From assembly GCF_014650875.1 (NCBI RefSeq), contig NZ_BMVU01000036.1, forward strand, positions 22,282 through 86,281: a stretch of DNA of 64,000 bases. The letters are read 5' to 3'. This document shows, one piece after another, positions 40,777 through 50,153 of this stretch. Numbering within the stretch: position 1 is the first letter of the stretch; every line of letters starts with the position of its first letter. A program made the translations under genes and the position numbers. The stretch is from Streptomyces minutiscleroticus. GTDB taxonomy: Bacteria > Actinomycetota > Actinomycetes > Streptomycetales > Streptomycetaceae. The notes below the pieces were generated by a model, which was not told the origin of the DNA, searched no databases, and was given only the letters and a program-made list of their open reading frames with translations.

Positions 40777-41239
40777 GTGGACATGGGGACGCTCATGGGC
40801 ACGGGACTGGGCGCGGTGGTGGGAGTCGGCTCCACACCGATCGCCGACCGTGTGCGCTGGAGACGCGACGAGGCCGCGCGGCAGCAGGAGCTGAAGCGCC
40901 AGCTCTACGGGGAGTGCCTGTCGGCGCTCACCCGCACCCGCAGCGAGCCCAAGGACCTCGTCCGGCAGCCCCGGCCTCTCGGCGGCCGATCGGTCCCACC
41001 GGGCCGCCGAGCTGTACCGGGAGGGCGGCGCGTACGAACTGCGGTACCGCATGGCCATCACCGCGCCCCAGCGGGTCGTCGGGCGTTCCGACGACGCGCT
41101 GAGGAGATGGCGCGACGTGCGGGACAGGATCCAGGAGGACGCGGCGCGCGACCGGCTGGACGCGGAGTTCAACCGGCTCATCGAGGCCGTCAGGGGGCTG
41201 CGGGACGCCATGCGGGCGGACCTGGGGACGCCTGGATGA
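40777..41239 (+). pseudogene. Split (frameshifted) gene for a small unknown actinobacterial protein
   Basis: The 5' part reads MGTLMGTGLGAVVGVG, then ADRVRWRRDEAARQQELKRQ and LYGECLSALTR. Near 40950-40985 the frame is lost. The 3' part continues one frame over with HRAAELYREGGAYELRYRMA, then TAPQRVVGR and LRDAMRADLGTPG. The halves fit a single protein of about 150 residues (membrane anchor plus helical tail) common in Streptomyces. The start is probably leaderless GTG 40777. One small indel explains the break; sequencing error is possible. Confidence 0.55.
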
Positions 41240-41409
41240 CCCGGCCGCCGGAAAGCGGGACGAACTCCGCCGTACCGGCCGGCAGGGTCCGGTGGCGGGG
41301 ATCGGTGGGAGAATTCCCGCTCGGGGGCCACCCGGCCCCGGGGCCGGGTGGCGGCCGGCGCGTCGCGCGCCCCGCCGGCGGGCGGCCAGGACGGGAAGGA
41401 AGCACCAGC

Positions 41410-41853
41410 ATGATGGACTGGGTACCCCTCGGCAACGGAGCCAGGCCCGTGCCCCAACCCGTTGCCACCCCTCTGGTCTGGGCCGCCGCCTTCGGCGGTG
41501 CGCTCGTGCTGGTCGCCGTCCTCAACACCGTGGTGGGCCCGGACCGCCCCGCGTACGCCCTGACCGCGCTGTCCGTGCTGGCCGCCGTCCTGGGCCTGTG
41601 CGCGCGCTTCACCGCCGCCCCCGGCACCGCCCTGCTGTGCTGGCTGTTCCTCAACGGCTTCGCCATACCGCCCGCCGGCATCCTCACGTGGACCGCGCAC
41701 CGTGACACCGTGTGGCTCGTCTGCCTGTTCGGCGCCGCCCTCGTCGGCACCTGTCTCGCCCGCGTGGTGAACGCCCACGCCGCCTACCGCCGGCTGACCG
41801 CCGGGGGCGGCCCGGCCGCGCCGCGGGCGGACGACCCGCTGCCCGGCCCCTGA
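41410..41853 (+). CDS. Polytopic membrane protein of unknown function
   Basis: 147 residues with four predicted membrane helices between about residues 20 and 125 and a hydrophilic Pro/Ala-rich tail. It starts MMDWVPLGNGARPVPQPVA behind GGAAGGAAG. The WLFLNGFAIPPAGILTW loop resembles small Streptomyces membrane proteins next to sensor genes, but no function can be given. Confidence 0.7.
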   Translation: MMDWVPLGNGARPVPQPVATPLVWAAAFGGALVLVAVLNTVVGPDRPAYALTALSVLAAVLGLCARFTAAPGTALLCWLFLNGFAIPPAGILTWTAHRDTVWLVCLFGAALVGTCLARVVNAHAAYRRLTAGGGPAAPRADDPLPGP

Positions 41854-41948
41854 CCTCGCAGCACCGCGCGCGGCGCGTACGGCACCGGACGCCGGCCCGC
41901 CGTACGCCGGCCGTCGCCGGGAAGGCGCGGTCCGGCGGGGGACGGGGC

Positions 41949-42179
41949 TCAGCCGCCGTCGCCCCGGGTGTCCCCGTCGGACTCCTCGTCCGCCTCCACG
42001 CCCTCCAGGGGGTTGCCCGCCGACGTGCCGCGGCCCTGCTGGTAGCCCTCCTTCGCACTCGCCGTGCCCGGCACCGTGCGCTCCCGGGACTGGCTCTCGG
42101 AACCCGAGTGGGCGCCGGGCTCCTCCGGGTCCCGCGCCCGCTCGTACCCGTCCTCCCGGGAATCCCTGTGGCCGGTCAT
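41949..42179 (-). CDS. Small hydrophilic, probably disordered protein
   Basis: 76 residues, very rich in Glu, Asp, Gly, Ser and Arg, lacking hydrophobic segments. A GGAGG site precedes the ATG. The composition resembles small stress-related or spore-associated hydrophilic proteins. It is not recognised. Confidence 0.55.
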   Translation of the reverse strand: MTGHRDSREDGYERARDPEEPGAHSGSESQSRERTVPGTASAKEGYQQGRGTSAGNPLEGVEADEESDGDTRGDGG

Positions 42180-42292
42180 CTCCGTACCTCCGCTCGCTGT
42201 CCGTCGCCGGGCTTCGGCGGGTTCCCCCGGGCCGGGACCGGAAACGGCCGTCCCCCGCGCGACGGCGGCCCGCGGACCGCCGGGCCGGTGCG

Positions 42293-42802
42293 CTACGCCG
42301 CCGTGTCCGGGCCCTCGACGACCCGGAACGTCGCCGGGCCGAGCGTGATCACACCGTCGGACAGGGGCGTGCAGCGCACGCCGCCCTTGTTCCGCAGCGC
42401 GCGCTGCGCGCCGGGGCCGACGGTCACGTCCATCCAGGCGCAGGGCCGGGCGGGACGGTTCACGGCGAACGTCACGGGTCCGGGGCCGGAGTCGAGGGCG
42501 ATCACCGAACCGACGAAGGAGTCGATGTCGACGCCCTTGAGCAGGATGTTCCGGCGGGTGTGCCGGAGGTCGGCGGAGGGGTCGACGTCCACGGGCAGGT
42601 TCTCCGCCGACATGACGGTCACCGCCGCGTCGCGGTGCGCGGGCCGGCCGTAGTAGCGGTCGCCGACCAGTCCCAGGCCGCGCCGCACCTCGACCCGCGG
42701 CACGCGCTCGTCGGACGGGCCGGGCGCGGGGCCGTCCGCGGGCCGCCCGGCCAGCCGGTGCGCGGGCGACACCAGCAGCTGGAGCACCTCCACCTCGATC
42801 AT
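42293..42802 (-). CDS. MOSC-domain protein
   Basis: 169 residues forming one MOSC (molybdenum cofactor sulfurase C-terminal) beta barrel. Visible are the GLVGDRYYG strand, an ENL segment, and the conserved sulfur-carrying cysteine in NRPARPCAWMD. MOSC proteins deliver sulfur or bind molybdenum cofactor and can reduce N-hydroxylated compounds. GGTGAGG precedes ATG 42802. It lies about 2 kb from a three-subunit molybdenum hydroxylase operon on the opposite strand, which fits a shared cofactor theme. Confidence 0.85.
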   Translation of the reverse strand: MIEVEVLQLLVSPAHRLAGRPADGPAPGPSDERVPRVEVRRGLGLVGDRYYGRPAHRDAAVTVMSAENLPVDVDPSADLRHTRRNILLKGVDIDSFVGSVIALDSGPGPVTFAVNRPARPCAWMDVTVGPGAQRALRNKGGVRCTPLSDGVITLGPATFRVVEGPDTAA

Positions 42803-43001
42803 GGGCCTCACCCTAAGCGGTCGACGCCGCCCGGGCGGTCCGCGCGGTCCGCCGCCGTCCCGGCCCGCGGTCCCGGACCGTCCCGTGCCGCCCGCCCGCG
42901 ACCGGGGCCGATCCACGCGGGCGACCAGGCCGTGAGGGGAGTCACGGCCTTCGGGGCGAGGAGGCCGGGCCCGTCCGGGAAGAGGCAAGATGAGATCGCG
43001 A

Positions 43002-43041
43002 GCGGACGCACGACCGACGTGGCGGATGCACGACCGATGTG
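43002..43041 (+). repeat. Two 20-bp direct repeats before the phosphoglucomutase gene
   Basis: GCGGACGCACGACCGACGTG and a copy with two changes (A/T and C/T positions) lie end to end immediately upstream of the GGAGGAG ribosome site. They could be a regulator site or a slippage product. Confidence 0.7.
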
Positions 43042-43054
43042 GAGGAGTGGGCTC

Positions 43055-44695
43055 ATGCAGCACGAGCGAGCGGGCGGGCCGGCCCGGCCCGAGGACCTGA
43101 TCGACGTCGCCCGGCTGGTGACGGCGTACTACGCGCTGCACCCCGACCCGGCCGAGCCGGGACAGCGGGTGGCGTTCGGCACCTCGGGGCACCGCGGGTC
43201 GTCGCTCGCGGCGGCGTTCAACGAGGACCACATCGCCGCCACCAGCCAGGCCATCTGCGAGTACCGGCGGGCGCAGGGCACCGACGGCCCGCTCTTCCTG
43301 GGCGCCGACACGCACGCCCTGTCCGAGCCCGCGCGGATCACCGCCCTGGAGGTGTTCGCCGCCAACGGTGTGACGGTGCTCATCGACACCGCGGACGGCT
43401 ACACCCCCACCCCGGTGGTCTCGCACGCGATCCTCACCCACAACCGCGGCCGCACCTCCGGCCTGGCCGACGGTGTGGTCGTCACCCCCTCGCACAACCC
43501 GCCCGCCGACGGCGGCTTCAAGTACAACCCGCCCAGCGGCGGCCCGGCCGGCTCCGAGGCGACCTCCTGGATCCAGGACCGGGCCAACCAGATCATCGCG
43601 GGCGGGCTGAAGGACGTACGGCGGGTGACCTACGCGCAGGCGCTCGCCGCGCCCGGTACGGGCCGCCACGACTTCCTCGGCACGTACGTCTCCGACCTGC
43701 CGGCGGTCCTCGACCTCGACGCGATCCGGTCCGCCGGGGTGCGCATCGGCGCCGACCCGCTGGGCGGGGCCTCGGTCGCCTACTGGGAGCGCATCGCCGA
43801 GCAGCACCGCCTCGACCTCACCGTGGTCAACCCGCTCACCGACCCCACCTGGCGGTTCATGACGCTGGACTGGGACGGCAAGATCCGCATGGACTGCTCG
43901 TCGCCGTACGCGATGGCCTCGCTCATCGAGCGACGCGACCGCTTCGACATCGCCACGGGCAACGACGCCGACTCCGACCGGCACGGCATCGTCACCCCGG
44001 ACGCCGGCCTGATGAACCCCAACCACTATCTCGCCACCGCGATCTCCTACCTGTACGCCCACCGCACCGAGTGGCCCGCCGACGCGGGCGTGGGCAAGAC
44101 GCTGGTGTCGTCCGGCATGATCGACCGGGTCGCCGCCGGCCTCGGCCGCCGGCTGGTCGAGGTGCCCGTCGGGTTCAAGTGGTTCGTGGACGGGCTGGTC
44201 GACGGGTCGCTCGGCTTCGGCGGCGAGGAGTCCGCGGGCGCGTCCTTCCTGCGCCGGGACGGCTCGGTGTGGACCACCGACAAGGACGGCATCATCCTGG
44301 CCCTGCTGGCCTCCGAGATCACGGCCGTCACGGGGAGGACGCCGTCGCAGCACTACGCCGCGCTCACCGAGCGCTTCGGCGAACCGGCGTACGCGCGCAT
44401 CGACGCCCCGGCCACCCGCGAGGAGAAGGCCGCCCTCGCGAAGCTGTCCCCGGCCCAGGTCGGCGCCGACACCCTCGCCGGGGAGCCGGTCACCGGCGTG
44501 CTCACCGAGGCGCCCGGCAACGGCGCGGCCATCGGCGGCATCAAGGTGAGCACCGAGAACGCCTGGTTCGCGGCCCGCCCCTCGGGGACCGAGGACGTCT
44601 ACAAGATCTACGCCGAGTCCTTCCGCGGCCCCGACCACCTGAGCCAGGTCCAGGACGAGGCCGAACTCGTGGTCCGGGGCGCGCTGGGCGGCTGA
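43055..44695 (+). CDS. pgm: Phosphoglucomutase (alpha-D-glucose phosphate-specific)
   Basis: 546 residues, the length of the Pgm-type enzymes. Motifs: GTSGHRGSS near residue 48, catalytic phosphoserine in VVTPSHNPP, metal-binding loop GNDADSDRHG, sugar-binding GFGGEESAG, and the C-terminal phosphate loop RPSGTEDVYKIYAE. It interconverts glucose 1- and 6-phosphate and so supplies nucleotide-sugar synthesis, including the exopolysaccharide locus at 50-60 kb. ATG 43055 follows GGAGGAG. Confidence 0.95.
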   Translation: MQHERAGGPARPEDLIDVARLVTAYYALHPDPAEPGQRVAFGTSGHRGSSLAAAFNEDHIAATSQAICEYRRAQGTDGPLFLGADTHALSEPARITALEVFAANGVTVLIDTADGYTPTPVVSHAILTHNRGRTSGLADGVVVTPSHNPPADGGFKYNPPSGGPAGSEATSWIQDRANQIIAGGLKDVRRVTYAQALAAPGTGRHDFLGTYVSDLPAVLDLDAIRSAGVRIGADPLGGASVAYWERIAEQHRLDLTVVNPLTDPTWRFMTLDWDGKIRMDCSSPYAMASLIERRDRFDIATGNDADSDRHGIVTPDAGLMNPNHYLATAISYLYAHRTEWPADAGVGKTLVSSGMIDRVAAGLGRRLVEVPVGFKWFVDGLVDGSLGFGGEESAGASFLRRDGSVWTTDKDGIILALLASEITAVTGRTPSQHYAALTERFGEPAYARIDAPATREEKAALAKLSPAQVGADTLAGEPVTGVLTEAPGNGAAIGGIKVSTENAWFAARPSGTEDVYKIYAESFRGPDHLSQVQDEAELVVRGALGG

Positions 44696-44948
44696 CCGCA
44701 CCGGCCGCGGGGAGCGGGCCTCCCGGCGGCCGATTAGAGCGGTACCGCCGAAGGTCCGCCTCGCTAGCATGGCGGTGCCGACCGGTGGTGCGGCCCGGCC
44801 GGACGACGGCCGCCGCACCACCGCGCCCGGTGCTCCGCCGCGTACGGACGATCCCGCGTCCGTACAGATGAGGCACACCGTCCCGCGGCCGTCCGCTTCT
44901 CCGCCGGACCGGACCGGTGTGTCCCGAGCACCCCGGAATCGAGGGCCC

Positions 44949-45596
44949 GTGAAGCAGAAGCACGGTGAGACCGGTACCCGCTCGTCCGGCTCCGCGCCGT
45001 CCGGCTCCCCGCCTTCCCCGCCGTCCGGCTCACCGCCTCCCCCGGCATCCGACTCCGCGGCTTCCGGCTCCACGTCTTCCGCGGCGGCCGGTTCCGGGCC
45101 CTCCTCACCGTCCGGCGTACCCCACGTCGACGTCGCCCTGCGGGTGAACGGCGTGTGCCACGCCCTGCGCCTGGACGCCCGGGTCACCCTGCTCGACGCG
45201 CTGCGCGACGTCCTCGGCCTCACCGGTACGAAGAAGGGGTGCGACCAGGGCGCGTGCGGGGCCTGCACGGTCGCGGTCGACGGGCGGCCCGTGGTGGCGT
45301 GCCTCGCGCTGGCCGCCCAGTACGAGGGGCGCGCGATCACCACCGTCGAGTCCCTCGCCGCCGACGGCGTGCTCCACCCCGTGCAGGCGGCCTTCGTCCG
45401 GCACGACGCGTTCCAGTGCGGCTACTGCACACCGGGTCAGATCATGTCCGCGGTCTGCCTCCTGGCCGCGGGCGAGGCCGAGGGGCGGACGTACACGGAC
45501 GAGGAGATCCGCGAGGCCATGAGCGGCAACATCTGCCGCTGCGGCGCCTACCCCCACATCCGCGCGGCGATCCACGACGTGCTGGCGGAGAGGTGA
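44949..45596 (+). CDS. Molybdenum hydroxylase small subunit, 2Fe-2S (PaoA/YagT-like)
   Basis: 215 residues. After a Ser/Pro-rich leader of about 60 residues comes a plant-type ferredoxin domain with CDQGACGACTV and C at VVACLAL, then the helical second cluster domain (FQCGYCTPGQI; GNICRCGAYPHI). Both 2Fe-2S clusters have all ligands. GTG 44949 after GAGGG is used; the frame is open further upstream to 44769, and no Tat signal is evident. It is the first gene of a three-gene operon for an aldehyde oxidase or xanthine dehydrogenase-type enzyme. Confidence 0.9.
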   Translation: MKQKHGETGTRSSGSAPSGSPPSPPSGSPPPPASDSAASGSTSSAAAGSGPSSPSGVPHVDVALRVNGVCHALRLDARVTLLDALRDVLGLTGTKKGCDQGACGACTVAVDGRPVVACLALAAQYEGRAITTVESLAADGVLHPVQAAFVRHDAFQCGYCTPGQIMSAVCLLAAGEAEGRTYTDEEIREAMSGNICRCGAYPHIRAAIHDVLAER

Positions 45597-45598
45597 CG

Positions 45599-46584
<986 letters not shown>

Positions 46585-46588
<4 letters not shown>

Positions 46589-48795
46589 CGACCGCGGAGA
46601 CCGGCCGGGCCGTCGGTCCGGGCCTGGACCGTGTGGACGCTCCCCTCAAGGTGACCGGAGCGGCCCTGTACCCCAACGACGTCTCCTGGCCCGGCATGGC
46701 GCACGCCGCCCTGGTGCGCAGCACCGTCGCCGCGGGGCGCGTCCTGGACATCGACGTGGCACCGGCCCGGCGCGCCCCCGGCGTCCTGGCCGCCGTCACG
46801 CACCTGAACGCGCCGCGGCTGGCCCGCGGTCCGAGGCCGCCGATGATCGGTGCGCCGCCGGCCCCGCTGCAGGACGACCGCGTGCTGCACCACGGCCAAC
46901 ACCTCGGGATCGTGGTGGCCGAGAGCCCGGAGCAGGCCCGGCACGCCGCCCGGCTGGTGCGCGTGGAGTACGAGCCGGCCGAGGCCGTGCTCGACCTGGA
47001 CGACGCCCGGGCCGAACTCCTCGTCGACCCGTGGGGCCTCGACACCGAGCACGGGGACGTCGACGCCGGGTTCGCCCGGTCGGACGTGGTGGTGGAGGAG
47101 ACGTACACCACCCCCGACAACACCAACAACCCGCTCGGCCTGATGACGACGGTCGCGTCGTGGCAGGGCGGCCTGCTCACGGTGCAGGACTCCACGCAGT
47201 GGCCGAGCAACGTACGGACCACGCTCGCCGCCGTGTTCGGCGTCCCCGAGAGCCGCGTCCGCGTGCTGGCCCCCTTCGTCGGGGGCGGCTTCGGCGCCGG
47301 TCTGCGGGTGTGGTCGCACGTCCTGCTCACCGTGCTGGCGGCCCGCGAGGCCGGGCGGCCGGTCAAACTGGTCCTGACCCGGCCCGAGATGTTCACCTCC
47401 GTGGGGCACCGGCCCCGCACCGTCCAGCGGGTCAGGGTGGGCGCCACCCGCGACGGGACCCTCGTCGCCGTCGAGCACGACAGTGTGGCGCCGGTGGCGA
47501 TGGACGACGACAACGTCGAGCCGGTCTCCCACAGTTCCACCTTCTCCTACGCCTGCCGCGGCATCCGCACCCGCGACCGCCAGGCACGGCTGACCGTCCC
47601 CTCCCCCGGCTCCATGCGGGCACCGGCCGAGGCCCAGGGCAACTTCGCCCTGGAGACCGCGATCGACGAGGTGGCCCACGCCCTGGGCATGGATCCCCTC
47701 GCCTTCCGTCTGCACAACCACGCGGACGACCACCCCCTCCTCGGTCTCCCCTGGTCGAGCAAGGCCCTGAAGGAGTGCTACCGCCTGGGCGCCGAGCGCT
47801 TCGGCTGGTCGCGGCGCACGCCGGAGCCCGGCTCCCTGCGCGACGGCCGCGACCTCGTCGGCTACGGCGTGGCCGGTGTCTGCTACCCCTTCATCCAGTT
47901 CCCGTGCCAGGCCCGCGTCTCCGTGCTCGGCGACGGCTCGGCGCACGTGCGCAGCGCCGCCACCGACATCGGGACCGGTACGTACACGGTCATGACGCAG
48001 CTGGCGGCGGAGCTGCTCGGCCTCGACGTGGGACGGGTGCGCTTCGACCCCGGCGACTCCGACCTGCCGTACGCGCCCCCGGCCGGCGGGTCCGGTCTCA
48101 CCGGCGCCCTCGGCAACGCCGTCCACGCCGCCTGCCGCCGGCTGGTCCGGGACTTCTGCGACCTGGTGCGCGACGACGCCGCCTCCCCGCTGCTCGGGGC
48201 CGCGCCCGAGGAGGTGGCGGTCGCCGGCGGGCGCCTGCACCGCGTGGGCGACCCCGGCCGGGGCGAGTCCTACGCCGACATCCTGGCCCGGCACGGCCTG
48301 GCGGAGCTGGGCGCCGACGGCAGGAGCGCCCCGCCGCGCGCCGAGGACCTGGGGATGGCTCCGGCCGGGGCCTTCGGCGCGAAGTTCGTCGAGGTGCGCG
48401 TCGACGCCGAGCTGCGCCTGCTGCGCGTGGCCCGGGTGGTCTCCGTCGTCGACGGCGGCCGCATCCTCAACGAGAAGACCGCCACCAGCCAGATCGTCGG
48501 CGGCACGGTGGGCGGCATCGGCCAGGCCCTGTTCGAGGACACCGTCACGGACCCGGTCACCGGGCGGATCGCCAACGCCACCTTCGGGGACTACCTGGTG
48601 CCGGTGCACGCCGACGTGCCGGACATGGAGGTGCTGTTCGTCGGCGGACCCGACCGGGCGAGCGCGACCGGCACGAAGGGCATCGGCGAGATCGGCCTGG
48701 TCGGTGTGGCGGCGGCCGTCGGCAACGCCGTGTTCCACGCCACCGGCCGCCGCGTCCGCTCCCTGCCGATCACCGTCGAGCAGCTCCTGCCCTGA
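46585..48795 (+). CDS. Molybdenum hydroxylase large subunit (PaoC/YagR-like)
   Basis: 736 residues that bind the molybdopterin cytosine dinucleotide cofactor. Visible are VGGGFGAGL, the PSPGSMRAPAEAQG loop and the catalytic glutamate near the C-terminus in GTKGIGEIGLVG. With the two preceding subunits it should form a periplasmic-type or cytoplasmic aldehyde or aromatic-heterocycle oxidase. Co-factor insertion factors (XdhC/PaoD) are not in the operon; the MOSC protein at 42293 is the only related gene nearby. Confidence 0.93.
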
Positions 48796-48846
48796 GAGCC
48801 GGCGAGGGTGTGCCGGGTCCGCGACCGCGTGCGGAGGAAGGGTGTG

Positions 48847-48877
48847 CCGGGGTCCGTGCGCCGCGCGCGGACCCCGG
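48847..48877 (+). terminator. Hairpin terminator of the molybdenum hydroxylase operon
   Basis: A 10-bp perfect inverted repeat (CCGGGGTCCG / CGGACCCCGG) with an 11-nt loop lies about 50 bp after the large-subunit stop. Confidence 0.55.
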
Positions 48878-49139
48878 CGCGCCCGTGGGACCGGAGGGGA
48901 CGCCGTGCCGGGACCGTGCGGCCGGAAGGCGACGAGTGGCCGAGAACGGCCCGGCACACATCCGGTGGCTCTGGTTCCGCCGGTGGGCGACACATCGGAT
49001 ACGCGCCAATAGCGCCCGACGGTGTCATCCGTGCCCCCGGGACCGCCCGTCCCGCGCCGCCGCCCGCCCGCACCCCCGCTGCCGTGCCCGTATGCGATCC
49101 GCGGGGCACCTTCACACCTTCGTCGCACCACCGTCACAC

Positions 49140-49153
49140 GGGGAGCGCTTTCC
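49140..49153. promoter_or_regulatory. CebR-like palindrome upstream of a secreted protein gene
   Basis: GGGGAGCGCTTTCC matches the Streptomyces cellulose-utilisation operator TGGGAGCGCTCCCA at 11 of 14 positions. It lies about 60 bp upstream of a -10-like TAGCCT (49211-49216), which is itself 8 nt before the ATG at 49225. The remainder of 48878-49224 contains no gene I can support. Confidence 0.35.
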
Positions 49154-49224
49154 GGCCGACCGGCGCGGCGGGCGCGTCCGGAGGGGCAGACGGTGTGCTC
49201 GCGGCGTGCCTAGCCTCCCGGGCC

Positions 49225-49752
49225 ATGCGATCACCACTGCTGAGACGCACGGGTCTCACCGCCGTCCTCGCCCTCGTCCTCGCCCTCTTCGGTCTCGCCC
49301 CCGCCGCGAGCGCCGCCGAGGCCGCCCCCGCCGAGCTGACGTTCACCACCGACAGCGCCACCACCACGCCCGGTGGCACGGTGAACCTGTCGATGACGCT
49401 CACCAACCACCACACCTACGACGTCTGGTTCGTCTACCAGACGATCGACCCGACGTGGCTGACCACGCAGCGCCCCGACCTGAAGTACTCCTTCACGGGG
49501 TGCTCGCTCGCCACGGCCGCCGGCAGCACGCCCTGTTCCGGGACCGGGCCCGCGGACCTCGGGACCAACTACGGCGCCACCGTCCCGCCCGGCCAGAGCC
49601 GCACCGTCACCCTGACGCTGCAGGTCGCCGCCGACTCCGGCTGCAACGGCAACATCGGCTTCTACTCCTACTTCTACGCCGAGTTCAGCGACAGCACGAA
49701 CATCAGCGGCGGCCCCGTCCACACCCCCGAGACGCGCGTGCTCTGCGCCTGA
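49225..49752 (+). CDS. Secreted beta-sandwich protein of unknown function
   Basis: 175 residues with a clear signal peptide (RSPLLRRTGLTAVLALVLAL, cleavage probably after ASAAEA, about residue 34). The mature domain (TFTTDSATTTPGGTVNLSMTL, then TNHHTYDVWF) is Thr/Ser-rich and beta-predicted, like bacterial DUF11/CARDB-type sandwiches, with four cysteines that may form disulfides. No Shine-Dalgarno is present; a TAGCCT box 8 nt before the ATG suggests a leaderless or nearly leaderless transcript. It lies just before the exopolysaccharide locus. Confidence 0.75.
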   Translation: MRSPLLRRTGLTAVLALVLALFGLAPAASAAEAAPAELTFTTDSATTTPGGTVNLSMTLTNHHTYDVWFVYQTIDPTWLTTQRPDLKYSFTGCSLATAAGSTPCSGTGPADLGTNYGATVPPGQSRTVTLTLQVAADSGCNGNIGFYSYFYAEFSDSTNISGGPVHTPETRVLCA

Positions 49753-49837
49753 CGGCCCTGCGCGCCCCGCGCCGGGCGTGACTCAAAACCACCCTGTGAA
49801 CAGGACCGTGTCACGCTCCGCGCCCACGGCCCCACGC

Positions 49838-49862
49838 CCGGCGGACCACTTCGGTCCGCCGG
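49838..49862 (+). terminator. Hairpin terminator
   Basis: A 10-bp perfect inverted repeat (CCGGCGGACC / GGTCCGCCGG) with a 5-nt loop. The rest of 49753-50153 holds no gene. It is AT-richer around 49975-50030 and probably carries the promoter of the exopolysaccharide locus. Confidence 0.65.
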
Positions 49863-50153
49863 TGCGCCGTGCAAGGCCCGGACCAGCGCACAACGCGCTC
49901 GCGTCCATTGCATCCCACACGTACCGCCCGTCGGCACATGTCCCTCCGAGTGCCCGGAGCGACGCTTCGGACACGCACAGTTTTCCGCCATGTTTCACAG
50001 CATGAGCACAGAAGTGGCACAGAGGCACCACTATGTGACGCGACGGATGTGTCGACGACCGGCTTCTGAGGGGGACGCCGGCGTGGCACCGGGGGGTGCG
50101 TCCGCTCCGTGGGAGCTGTCCTCACCCCTGCCCGGGGGAGGGGACTCGACCGC

